From positions 1-16,064 of the forward strand of contig JBDTMC010000145.1 in the NCBI GenBank assembly GCA_039934475.1: a DNA stretch of 16,064 nt, written 5' to 3'. This DNA comes from JBDTMC01 sp039934475. GTDB lineage: Bacteria; Acidobacteriota; Terriglobia; Bryobacterales; Bryobacteraceae. A model generated the notes under the pieces. It made no database searches. It saw only the letters and a list, made by a program, of their open reading frames with translations, and was not told where the DNA came from. The translations under genes and the position numbers were made by a program. This document shows, in pieces, positions 6,549-13,885 of the stretch. Position 1 is the stretch's first letter, and every line of letters begins with the position of its first letter.

Positions 6549-7577
6549 TTATTCCTTTGGTGCTTCGGGTTCTTCTGCGGGTTTATCCGGCTCCGCGTCT
6601 GCTACTGGTGGCTCTGGAGTCTTATCCATGGTTGCGGCCGCCGCCGACAGTGCCGCTTCATCCACCGGTTCCGCTTGCGGCCCTTCGTTGCTCTGGGCCG
6701 GAGCATCCATCGCTGCCTCTTCGGCATCGGTCAGCGCCAGCCGCCGCAGCTCTTCGAACTCCTTCAGCGTCGGCAATTCACTCAAGTCCTTCAATCCAAA
6801 TTGCAGCAGAAATTCTTTGGTGGTGCGGTACAGGATCGGCTTGCCGATCACGTTCTTCCGCCCCGCCGTCGTGATCAGCTTCCGGTCGAGCAGCGTCTTC
6901 AACACACCGGCGCCCTGTACGCCGCGGATCTCCAGGATCTCCGGCGACGTTATTGGCTGCTTATAAGCGATTACCGCGAGAGTCTCCAACGCCGCCAGCG
7001 AAAGTTTCAGTGGAGGTTTGAGGGCTTTGACGAAGGCCCGCACCGCCTCATGGTGTTCGGGCTTCGTGCCCATTTTGTAACCGCCGGCCACTTCCCGGAT
7101 TGTGAGACCCCGCTCTGGACGTTCGTATTCCTTGATCAGCTCGTCCAGAACCTGCTTAACCTTTTCCACAGGCCGGTCGATTGCGCCTGCGATCTGGCCT
7201 AACGCGAGAGGTTCCTCAGAGACGTAAATTACCGCTTCCAGGACTGCCTTCAGGCTGGCGTCGTCGTCAGCCACGGCCGGTTGCTGCTCATCGAAGATGA
7301 GATCGTCGGCCGACATCGTCTCTTCCGCAGGCAGCTCCGCCTGCGCCGTTGGCTCTGGTTCAGGGTCAGCCTCCGACTCCGGGTCAGGTTCTGGGTCGGC
7401 CTCGAGCTCTGGCTCTGGGTCAGGCTCAGGCCTGGGATCTGGTTCCGGGTCCACCGGGGGATCGCTAATGGGGACGGGTTGCGCATCAGGCTCCTGCACG
7501 GGAGGAGCGTCGGGTTCGCCACCTTCAGTCACCTGCGTGGACAGTTCAGCGGCGGTTTCTTCGGTCGGTTCCATCAT
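6549..7577 (-). CDS. scpB: Segregation and condensation protein ScpB with long acidic N-terminal arm
   Basis: ScpB is the winged-helix subunit of the SMC-ScpAB condensin that organises and segregates chromosomes. The core (about residues 106-275) has two winged-helix domains with family segments LEAVIYVSEEPLALGQIAGA, LSLAALETLAVIAYKQPIT and EILEIRGVQGAGVLKTLLDR, then GKPILYRTTKEFLLQFGLKDL. Unusually, a ~105-residue N-terminal arm rich in Pro, Asp and Glu precedes it (repeats of PEPDPEPE type, residues 43-76), and a ~65-residue acidic Ala/Pro tail follows. Total length 342 is well above the usual 170-220. scpA is not next to it; upstream lies the vWA gene after a 107-base gap. Two adjacent ATG codons at 7577 and 7574 are both possible starts. 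Confidence 0.9.
   Translation of the reverse strand: MMEPTEETAAELSTQVTEGGEPDAPPVQEPDAQPVPISDPPVDPEPDPRPEPDPEPELEADPEPDPESEADPEPEPTAQAELPAEETMSADDLIFDEQQPAVADDDASLKAVLEAVIYVSEEPLALGQIAGAIDRPVEKVKQVLDELIKEYERPERGLTIREVAGGYKMGTKPEHHEAVRAFVKALKPPLKLSLAALETLAVIAYKQPITSPEILEIRGVQGAGVLKTLLDRKLITTAGRKNVIGKPILYRTTKEFLLQFGLKDLSELPTLKEFEELRRLALTDAEEAAMDAPAQSNEGPQAEPVDEAALSAAAATMDKTPEPPVADAEPDKPAEEPEAPKE
7350..7451 (-). repeat. scpB: Low-complexity Pro-Glu-Asp repeat inside scpB
   Basis: About 100 bases of imperfect 6-12-base units (variants of tctgggtcagg on the plus strand) encoding alternating Pro and acidic residues in the disordered N-terminal arm of ScpB. Such DNA is prone to slippage, so arm length may vary between strains. 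Confidence 0.75.
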
Positions 7578-7646
7578 CTTCTTTGGTTGGTGTTGCGGTC
7601 CAGGCCCAACACCTTCCAGGGTAGCAGTTGCCGTAATTTAGCGATA

Positions 7647-7673
7647 GGAGAGGCAGCCCGTAGCCGCCTCTCC
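7647..7673 (-). terminator. Hairpin between the vWA gene and scpB; weak terminator or attenuator
   Basis: Inverted repeat GGAGAGGC (7647-7654) and GCCTCTCC (7666-7673) with an 11-base loop, beginning 12 bases after the vWA stop codon. On the minus strand it is not followed by a T run, so intrinsic termination is doubtful. It could be a processing or stability element. Confidence 0.35.
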
Positions 7674-7684
7674 CCCGTCGTGTT

Positions 7685-10009
7685 CTACCGTTGGCCGGGC
7701 GTAGTGATCCATTGCACCACGTCAAGCTTCGCCAGCGATGCCAGCTTGTTGAGAGCAATGCTTCCCGTACGCACCTTGGCCAGTTTTCCCGGCGCGTCGA
7801 GCGTCAATCCGGCGCGGCGCAACTGCTCCAAGGCCTCAGGCGTGACGTCCACCAACCACACTTCCACCCGGACCACGGCGCCCGTGCCCGCTCCCCCCGC
7901 TCCCAAAGATGCTGCCAGCCGGGACGCCAGCGCCGGGTGCAACTTCGTGGTGGCGACCGTCTTGTCCTCCACCCGCTTTGTTTTCACGAGTGCCGGCGCT
8001 GGAGGTGCAGAGGGACGGCTTCGATCGGCGACTCCGCCAATGACACCCCCAACAACACCGTTGTACGCCAGCGAGGCGGATCCGGCATAGCGGCCCATCG
8101 GCGCTCTCGCCTCCAGGCGGACATCTCCAAAGATGCCTTCGTGGCTGACTCCCTCCGGCATCTCCACCGGCACCTGTACCCTGCGCGTCGTGCCACCCTC
8201 GCTGATCACCCTGTCTTCCACCGCCACAAACGACGTGTACTGCGTCATCAGCCGGTAGTGCAAGCCGAGCGCGGTCACAGCCGCCTTGATGTCCGGCCTC
8301 GGCTGCCCGCTTTGTGCGCCGGCCCAGTCCTGTGACATCAAATCGTCGATGCGTGCCCTCGCCCACAAAGTACCCAGGACATCGTGCGCCGCCGCAGCTT
8401 CGGGTAGGGCCACGCGGATCTCGCGTGTCACGCTGCGTCCCGACATCCTTCCTTGCAAGCGCACGATCCCGTTTGCGGCGTGGCTATATTTCCCAAACAC
8501 AACCACCGGTTTCGCGCTGAACAGATCGGGCGTCCGCCGCGGGTAGACCTCCTGCACGGGCAAGCCTCCAAAGTCCACGCTCACGTCCGTCAGCAGCGGG
8601 TTGCGAACGCGCTCATGAAACCGGCGCGCCGCCGCGGAGCCGTCATCGTTCAACCCAACGTACTCCACCTCGCCGCGCCCCTCGCGTGCCATGTTGTCGA
8701 GTAGAAATCGGTTCACCGAACTGCCGATGCCGAAGGAAAACACCCGCGCGTTGGTGTGCTTCTTCACCTCCGCCACAATCTCCATATCGTTGCCCACATA
8801 CCCATCGGTCATAAAGCAGACGATGCGAACCTTGTCGGCGTGATCGGAAGGATCAAGCGCCGCACGTATCGCTTTCATCATTTCTGTGCCGCCCCGCCCG
8901 CTGCGGCTGCGCAGAAACTGCCGCGCACTGGCGAGGTTCTCCGCGGTGGCCGGTACAGGTTCGGGAAACAGGATCACGGTATCGCCAGAGAAGGTAATGA
9001 GATTGAAGGTATCGCGAGGGTACAGGCCATTCAGCGCCAGATCCATCGTCTCCTTGGCCTTCTCGATGGGAAACCCGCTCATGGAGCCGGAGGTGTCGAT
9101 TACGAAAATCAGTTCCTTCGGAGTGACATCCTCAACCGTTACCCGCTCCGGCGGTTGCAGGATCATCGCGAAGAAGCCGTCGTTGCCTTTTCGATAAGTC
9201 AGTACGGCGTCCTGGATCTTCTTCCCGGCCACAGCGTAGCGCAGCACAAAGTCCTTGTTCGGGATCTCCGACTTGCGGTTGAGCCGAATCACCGCCTCAT
9301 GCGTGCCGGACCTCTCGATGGACACCTCGTGCGTCGGCGATTGCAGGCCTTCGATGGCCACGCCGGCGTCCAGCTTCATCTGAATCGAAATATCGTGTCC
9401 GGCGCGTGTGCCCTTTCCCGCAACCGGCGGCGTGATCCGGGAGGCGTCGGGTACCGTATTGGGAACGTATCGCGGTCCCACTACCGTAGGGAAAGTAAAC
9501 TCGTAGCTTCCCTCGTCGTATTTCAACGTCTCCACATAACTGATGACTATCTTCACCTTGGAACCTGGCAGTATGTTAGCCACCGATTGAGTAAACAGGT
9601 TTGGCCGCTCCTGATCGAGCAGCGCCGCGGCCTGGCCGTGATTGCGCGCCGCATCGTAGATCCGTTGCGCCTCCTCCCGTGGTTTGATGACTGCCTTTAC
9701 TGTCCGGTCGCCAATCAGCATGGTCATGTCGTCAACCGCGCTGTCCGCGGGCAGCGGAAAGGCGTAGACCGCCTCAATGGTCTCGCCATAAGGGTTTTCA
9801 AACTCTTGCGTTACCGTGACACGAGCGAGAAACCCGCTGATCTCGGCGTTGACATCGGTATGTTTTAACGGGCACAGGCCCTGGCCGTCAAGGCGCGCCA
9901 GGGATCCCGACGTGGGTGGGATTGGCGCGGCGATCAGAGCCCCAGACAGTGTGAGTATGGATGCGGCGGCCAGGCTGCTCGCCCATCCCGCGAAATGGAA
10001 TCGAATCAT
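7685..10009 (-). CDS. Secreted VIT/vWA domain protein (inter-alpha-trypsin inhibitor heavy-chain-like)
   Basis: A 774-residue exported protein. Residues 1-28 form a signal peptide (hydrophobic core, ending GALIAAP). A VIT domain follows (about 35-165, with VTQEFENPYGETIEAVYAFPLP). The vWA domain (about 298-475) has a complete metal-ion adhesion site: DTSGS at 305-309, T375 in GRGGT and D402 in MTDG. The signature TQYTSFVAVE near 590 is typical of bacterial VIT-vWA proteins. A low-complexity hinge holds GVVGGVIGGV (651-660) and a Pro-rich stretch. The last ~65 residues (from VVRVEVWLV) form a small alpha/beta domain ending DVVQWITT. No LPXTG or C-terminal anchor is visible. It follows the anti-sigma gene by 45 bases with a perfect AGGAGGA site. 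A surface or periplasmic adhesion or complex-assembly role is inferred from the family. Confidence 0.9.
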   Translation of the reverse strand: MIRFHFAGWASSLAAASILTLSGALIAAPIPPTSGSLARLDGQGLCPLKHTDVNAEISGFLARVTVTQEFENPYGETIEAVYAFPLPADSAVDDMTMLIGDRTVKAVIKPREEAQRIYDAARNHGQAAALLDQERPNLFTQSVANILPGSKVKIVISYVETLKYDEGSYEFTFPTVVGPRYVPNTVPDASRITPPVAGKGTRAGHDISIQMKLDAGVAIEGLQSPTHEVSIERSGTHEAVIRLNRKSEIPNKDFVLRYAVAGKKIQDAVLTYRKGNDGFFAMILQPPERVTVEDVTPKELIFVIDTSGSMSGFPIEKAKETMDLALNGLYPRDTFNLITFSGDTVILFPEPVPATAENLASARQFLRSRSGRGGTEMMKAIRAALDPSDHADKVRIVCFMTDGYVGNDMEIVAEVKKHTNARVFSFGIGSSVNRFLLDNMAREGRGEVEYVGLNDDGSAAARRFHERVRNPLLTDVSVDFGGLPVQEVYPRRTPDLFSAKPVVVFGKYSHAANGIVRLQGRMSGRSVTREIRVALPEAAAAHDVLGTLWARARIDDLMSQDWAGAQSGQPRPDIKAAVTALGLHYRLMTQYTSFVAVEDRVISEGGTTRRVQVPVEMPEGVSHEGIFGDVRLEARAPMGRYAGSASLAYNGVVGGVIGGVADRSRPSAPPAPALVKTKRVEDKTVATTKLHPALASRLAASLGAGGAGTGAVVRVEVWLVDVTPEALEQLRRAGLTLDAPGKLAKVRTGSIALNKLASLAKLDVVQWITTPGQR

Positions 10010-10013
10010 GATG

Positions 10014-10020
10014 TCCTCCT
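10014..10020 (-). promoter_or_regulatory. Strong ribosome binding site for the VIT/vWA gene
   Basis: AGGAGGA on the minus strand, 4 bases before the ATG at 10009. It is the best Shine-Dalgarno match in the window and fixes this start. Just upstream a 12-base palindrome GCCGCGCGCGGC (10034-10045) could fold in the short leader between the two genes. Confidence 0.75.
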
Positions 10021-10054
10021 ACGCCGGGGATATGCCGCGCGCGGCGGCGCCCTT

Positions 10055-11041
10055 TCACGGTTTAGGAAGAGTTTTTTCGTCTGGATAGACGCGCCGGTAA
10101 TAGCCGCCGCCGGAACCGTTCGCGGGCAGTGTCAGCGGGTTACTAATAGCGACTGGAAGAACATATAAATCCACCGCGTCAACTCCCGCGAGAGGGAATT
10201 CATAACGAGCCTCTGTCGTTCCCGATGGACCGGCTATCGATTGCTGCGCCGTTAGCAGGTCAACCGTGCTGCCTTTCCGAGCGGCCACGTAAAGCACTCC
10301 GCCCGCCGGCGAAGTTACCGTCAAGCGAGCCTGACCGGAATCCATCCGTTCCAGATTTGCGATAGGAACGGCGCGCGCGGCCTCTTTGGCTATACGGTAT
10401 AACGCGGTGGGCGGTGCCGCTGGCGTAAACGCGGGTACTCCTCCCACAACCCCTCCGATGACGCCGCGCACTTCGCGTGCCTTCTGCTTTACCTCCGCAC
10501 TTTGATCGGTAAGCCGGTTCTCGGCGCTTGCCTCGGAGCGCGCCCGCAGCGCCAGTTGATCCGGTTGCGCGAGTTCTACCTTCTCCTCCCGAGGCGCAAT
10601 CGGTTTCGCTTCTTGTCTCTTGGACACTTTCGGAGGCGCCTGTACAACGGCTTTGGCCTGTGGCCTGTTTTCCGGCGGCGCGGGAACCGGCGCGGTCCGT
10701 ACGTCAGCCATCTCTACTACCGGCCGATCGGCGCGGCTGGAATACATCCACAGCGCGACACCCACCACCAGCGCGCCCGCCAAACTTGCCGCCAAGCCCA
10801 GCGCTGCCGGCCGTCGCAGCCACCCCCACCAACTCACTCGTTGCGGCTCCGGCAGCGCCGCCAGCAGCCGCTGTCTCGCCCCGGGGTCGGCCAGGATCTC
10901 GCGCAGCATTTCCTCGTCTGCCAAGGCGTCAAACAGTTCCTGATGATCCAGCGCGGCACTGAACAGTTCGGCCTTCTCCGCCTCGGTCAGCGTCCCGGTG
11001 GCATATCCGCCCAATAGTTTCTCCGCTTCGGGCCGGTTCAT
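10055..11041 (-). CDS. Single-pass anti-sigma-factor-like membrane protein
   Basis: A 328-residue protein with the architecture of a transmembrane anti-sigma factor. The cytoplasmic N-terminus (1-75, GGYATGTLTEAEKAELF ... ELFDALADEEMLREILADPG) resembles acidobacterial anti-sigma sequences and has no zinc-finger His/Cys motif. One membrane segment spans about 78-100 (AALGLAASLAGALVVGVALWM). A long Pro/Ala/Lys-rich periplasmic linker follows (to ~190), then the Gly/Val run GVIGGVVGGV (193-202) and a beta-rich C-terminal domain (212-328). The ATG overlaps the sigma stop as ATGA, with GGGAG just upstream; this fixes the start three codons inside the longest frame. Pairing with the upstream sigma factor is inferred from position and coupling. 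The C-terminal domain may be the sensor part. Confidence 0.75.
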   Translation of the reverse strand: MNRPEAEKLLGGYATGTLTEAEKAELFSAALDHQELFDALADEEMLREILADPGARQRLLAALPEPQRVSWWGWLRRPAALGLAASLAGALVVGVALWMYSSRADRPVVEMADVRTAPVPAPPENRPQAKAVVQAPPKVSKRQEAKPIAPREEKVELAQPDQLALRARSEASAENRLTDQSAEVKQKAREVRGVIGGVVGGVPAFTPAAPPTALYRIAKEAARAVPIANLERMDSGQARLTVTSPAGGVLYVAARKGSTVDLLTAQQSIAGPSGTTEARYEFPLAGVDAVDLYVLPVAISNPLTLPANGSGGGYYRRVYPDEKTLPKP

Positions 11042-11589
11042 TTCTCCCACCTTCCACCCATCGCGCTAAGCAGCTGTTTCCGGCAGCGATGATCCCAGGT
11101 ATAGATCGTGTTTAAGGATTCGGCCCGCATCTGCTTCTGAATTTCGGGAAAGCTGAGCCCCTGTAGTTTCAGCCGGAAAATCTCCCGGCACCGCTCGCCC
11201 AGCGTCGCAATCGCGGCTGTCAGTCGTTCCAGCGTTTCCTGGCGCGCCATCATCTCTTCCGGATCCGGCCCATCCCCCGCCAGCGGCAGATCGTCGACGG
11301 ACACTTGTGTGTGCTCCCCATGCCGGTACGCTTTCCGCCGCATAGCGACGATTTTGAAGCGCAGGATCTGCAACGACAGCGGGAACAGTTCCTCCAGCCG
11401 CGTCACCTCGCCATATTTTTCGTGAAGCACCACGAGAACCTCCTGCGCCAGATCCTCCGCCGCCTCCCTCGTATAACGGGATGCCGCGAACGCAACGATC
11501 CTTTCACGCAGCCGGGCGAGTGTCTGGTCGTGCGGGTCCGTCGCAATCTCCTTGATGAGAATCCTCGCATAAGCAGGTATGGCGGGCAA
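11038..11589 (-). CDS. ECF-type RNA polymerase sigma factor
   Basis: A sigma-70 family factor. Region 2 is seen in RERIVAFAASRYTREAAEDLAQEVLVVLHEKYG (shown here in part: AAEDLAQEVLVVL), and region 4 in LERLTAAIATLGERCREIFR, LQGLSFPEIQKQM and the helix-turn-helix up to TIYTWDHRCRKQLL. Region 3 is absent, as expected for ECF factors. The 5' end is uncertain. I place it at TTG 11589 so that the gene does not run into the divergent Fur-family gene; other options are TTG 11637, GTG 11667 and ATG 11694, the last with a weak GGGTGAG upstream but overlapping fur by 44 bases. The stop overlaps the anti-sigma ATG. It likely drives this operon and envelope genes elsewhere. Confidence 0.82.
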   Translation of the reverse strand: MPAIPAYARILIKEIATDPHDQTLARLRERIVAFAASRYTREAAEDLAQEVLVVLHEKYGEVTRLEELFPLSLQILRFKIVAMRRKAYRHGEHTQVSVDDLPLAGDGPDPEEMMARQETLERLTAAIATLGERCREIFRLKLQGLSFPEIQKQMRAESLNTIYTWDHRCRKQLLSAMGGRWEK

Positions 11590-11594
11590 CGAGG

Positions 11595-11638
11595 CTTGAA
11601 TGACAGCGGCATTGCCGCCCGCCCGTGGTACATTCAAG
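11595..11638. promoter_or_regulatory. Palindromic candidate operator between sigma and Fur-family genes
   Basis: Perfect 8-base inverted repeat CTTGAATG (11595-11602) and CATTCAAG (11631-11638) flanking 28 bases that contain a GCGGC-ATT-GCCGC hairpin. The right arm overlaps the extended -10 of the Fur-family gene. Placement in the only space available for two divergent promoters suggests a regulatory site. It does not resemble a classic A/T-rich Fur box. Confidence 0.35.
11626..11634 (+). promoter_or_regulatory. Extended -10 promoter candidate for the Fur-family gene
   Basis: TGGTACATT, an extended -10 (TG-N-TACATT), 16 bases before the ATG at 11651. It predicts a leader of about 10 bases containing AAGGG (11636-11640) as ribosome site. 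No good -35 hexamer is seen. Confidence 0.35.
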
Positions 11639-11650
11639 GGTGAAGCGGCG

Positions 11651-12160
11651 ATGGCAACCACTGGCACCAAAAGTTCGCTGAAAGCACGCGGCATTCGTCT
11701 CACCCGCCAGCGGCAAATCCTCCTCGAACTCATCGATAAATCGGGCGAGCACCTGGATGCGGAACGCCTCTTTGAACTGGCTCAAAAGGTAGACCCTAAA
11801 CTCAATCGGGTGACGGTCTACCGCACCCTCAAGATGCTCAAGGCAGGCGGTTTGGTGGACGAACTGGACCTCATGCACTACGGGGGCGACCAGCACTACT
11901 ACGAGACACGAATGAAGCAGGAGCATGCCCACATCATTTGCCTCCGCTGCGGCCGTGTCGAGGAGTTTTTCGGCGAGCCATTGCAGAAACTACGCCGTCA
12001 GGTGGAAGCCCATTTTGGCTTCCAAATCCTGATTGCCCGTACCGAAATCGGCGGTTACTGCTCCCATTGCCAGATGTTGCGGGCGCAACAGGTGCAAGTC
12101 GCCGCGGCCGTCGCAGATCCGGTGGAAGCGGAGCCCCGCGGCCGCCACCGCAAGGAATGA
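11651..12160 (+). CDS. Fur-family metal- or peroxide-responsive transcriptional regulator
   Basis: A 169-residue member of the Fur/PerR/Zur family, which represses genes when loaded with Fe, Zn or Mn. The winged-helix DNA-binding half has ARGIRLTRQRQILLELI and the recognition segment LNRVTVYRTLKML (residues 51-63). The dimerisation half carries two CxxC pairs for structural zinc: C97/C100 (CLRCG) and C137/C140 (CSHC). Metal-sensing His candidates are H82, H92 and H94 (EHAHIIC). Which metal or signal it senses cannot be decided from sequence. A longer in-frame ATG at 11600 is rejected because it would place the promoter inside the gene. Its stop overlaps the start of the phosphatase gene as ATGA, so the two are co-translated. 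Confidence 0.9.
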   Translation: MATTGTKSSLKARGIRLTRQRQILLELIDKSGEHLDAERLFELAQKVDPKLNRVTVYRTLKMLKAGGLVDELDLMHYGGDQHYYETRMKQEHAHIICLRCGRVEEFFGEPLQKLRRQVEAHFGFQILIARTEIGGYCSHCQMLRAQQVQVAAAVADPVEAEPRGRHRKE

Positions 12161-13797
12161 ACCTCGGTCGCCAGGCCGGCCTCGTTGTCGTCAATCCATC
12201 GGGCAACCGGACGCGGGTCGCTCTTCGTCCCTTGCCGTTCCTCATCGGCCGCCAGCCGGGCAATCACCTCGTTGTCCGTGACAATCGCATCTCGCGTACC
12301 CACTGCCGCATCGTGGCGGAACGGGGCGACCTTGTCATTGAAGACACGGCCAGCACGCACGGTGTCTTTGTCAACGGAGAGCGTGTCACCCGCCACCCGC
12401 TGCGCGACAACGACAAGATCGAACTTGGCGTTCCGGACAGCTATCAACTCATCTTCACGGTCGAGGAAGGGGAACTCGGCCGGCTTCTCGATCGGTTTGA
12501 AACCGGGCGTCCGGCCGGCGGCGGCAACCTCGCCAATCTGCGCGCCGTGGTCGAGATTGCGCGTGTTCTGCAGAGCTCGCTTTCCGTGGATGAGGTTCTG
12601 GCGGCGGTGGTCGATGCCGCCCTCACCATCACTTCCACCGAACGCGGCTTCCTGCTGCTCCGGGACGGCCAGGATCTGAAAATTCGCGTTGCCCGCGACG
12701 CCTCTGGCCAGGAACTTCCGGTGGCCGACCTCCGCGTTCCGATGCAGCTTATCCAGCGTTCCCTCCAACATCGCCGCGATTTGCTGACCATGAACTTCGA
12801 TCCCGACCCCGGTCACGGCTCGAATCCCGATCACAGTGTCGCCAATCTCGAACTGCGCAGCGTTGTGTGCGTGCCACTGGTCCGGATTCGGTCCAATCAC
12901 CAGGATCAGACGCAGGATCTTTCCCGGCTCACCGAAGGTCTGATATACCTCGACTCCCGTCTTGGCGCAGCCGACTTGGCAGCGGGGAACCGCGAACTCC
13001 TGCAGACACTGGCGCTGGAGGCGTCCACGATTCTGGAAAATGCCCGTCTGCTGGAAGAGGAGCGCCAGAAACTCCATTTGGAAGAGGAACTGTCCGTGGC
13101 GCGTGAGATTCAGGCCGGCCTCCTGCCCCGGGATTTGCCGCAGGATGGCTGGTTCCGAGCCGCGGCCCGCAGTATGCCTTCCCATCAGGTGGGCGGCGAC
13201 TACGTGGACGTGAAGCGCACCACGGATGGCTGGTGGGCCGTCGTCGCCGACGTTTGCGGCAAGGGTGTTAGTTCCGCTCTGCTGGCGTCATTGTTGCAAG
13301 GCGCCTTCCTGTTGGCTAGTGAATCGTCATTGCCGATGGAAGATACGATGGCCCGCATCAACCGTTTCCTCAATGAGCGCACGGGAGGCGAAAAGTACGC
13401 CACTATCTTCTGCTGTGCGTTAGATCCCACGGGGCTGCTCCGCTGGACCAACGCCGGCCATTGCCCGCCTCTCCTCGTCCGCCGTCAGGGGAAGATCGAA
13501 ACCCTGGAATCCACCGGGCTCCCCGTAGGCATGATCGACTCGGCCGAGTTCGTGGTCCGCGAAAGCCGCCTCCAGCCCGGTGACAAACTCGTGGTGTTCA
13601 CCGATGGATTGTGCGAAGCCCAGAATGACGCAGGCGAGTATTTCGAAGTGCGCCGCATCCGCAACCTGCTGCGAGAGAACGCTCTTACACCCTCCGGTGA
13701 AACAGTAAAGCGCCTCATGAGCGCGCTCCAGGACTTCACCGCGGGCGCGCCTCAGGCCGATGATGTCACTTGTCTCGTCCTCGAATACGCATCATAA
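12157..13797 (+). CDS. FHA-GAF-PP2C (RsbU/SpoIIE-like) serine phosphatase
   Basis: A 546-residue cytoplasmic signalling phosphatase. The FHA domain (about 10-100) has the phosphothreonine-binding residues G31-R32, S46-R47, H49 and N73-G74. A GAF sensor domain (about 130-295) follows, then a short coiled helix (ARLLEEERQKLHLEEELSVA). The PP2C/SpoIIE phosphatase domain starts at REIQAGLLP (317-324). Its metal-binding acidic residues are visible: D348 (GGDYV), D365 (VADVCGKG), D483 (FTDG) and D535/D536 (ADDVT). Such enzymes usually dephosphorylate anti-anti-sigma proteins in partner-switching pathways, but no STAS protein or anti-sigma kinase is in the window. The start ATG at 12157 overlaps the Fur-family stop and has AAGGA immediately upstream; the frame is open further upstream but that part overlaps the regulator. 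Confidence 0.9.
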   Translation: MNLGRQAGLVVVNPSGNRTRVALRPLPFLIGRQPGNHLVVRDNRISRTHCRIVAERGDLVIEDTASTHGVFVNGERVTRHPLRDNDKIELGVPDSYQLIFTVEEGELGRLLDRFETGRPAGGGNLANLRAVVEIARVLQSSLSVDEVLAAVVDAALTITSTERGFLLLRDGQDLKIRVARDASGQELPVADLRVPMQLIQRSLQHRRDLLTMNFDPDPGHGSNPDHSVANLELRSVVCVPLVRIRSNHQDQTQDLSRLTEGLIYLDSRLGAADLAAGNRELLQTLALEASTILENARLLEEERQKLHLEEELSVAREIQAGLLPRDLPQDGWFRAAARSMPSHQVGGDYVDVKRTTDGWWAVVADVCGKGVSSALLASLLQGAFLLASESSLPMEDTMARINRFLNERTGGEKYATIFCCALDPTGLLRWTNAGHCPPLLVRRQGKIETLESTGLPVGMIDSAEFVVRESRLQPGDKLVVFTDGLCEAQNDAGEYFEVRRIRNLLRENALTPSGETVKRLMSALQDFTAGAPQADDVTCLVLEYAS

Positions 13798-13858
13798 CCG
13801 GTAACGATACCCACAGCCGGAGCATCTAGATCTGCAAGGACCGGCCGAATCGGCGTGA

Positions 13859-13864
13859 TAAAAT
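13859..13864 (+). promoter_or_regulatory. Possible -10 box for the small membrane protein gene
   Basis: TAAAAT in the 88-base gap after the phosphatase gene, 21 bases before the ATG at 13886. It is preceded by a small GCCG-AAT-CGGC hairpin (13844-13854) that lacks a T tract. No clear -35. The gap otherwise holds nothing recognisable. Confidence 0.28.
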
Positions 13865-13885
13865 CGAAAACGACATGATATTGCA

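Noticed and set aside
7350..7451. Short repeated DNA units resembling a repeat array
   Set aside because: The units are irregular, lack unique spacers and stay in frame as Pro/acidic codons of scpB, so this is neither a CRISPR array nor a minisatellite outside genes.
8756..9868. Long plus-strand open frame (370 codons) inside the vWA gene
   Set aside because: Antisense to the intact VIT/vWA coding region; the His/Arg-rich composition is typical of shadow frames and there is no ribosome site.
12055..13185. Long minus-strand open frame (376 codons) across fur and the phosphatase gene
   Set aside because: It overlaps two well-supported genes on the other strand and shows no motif.
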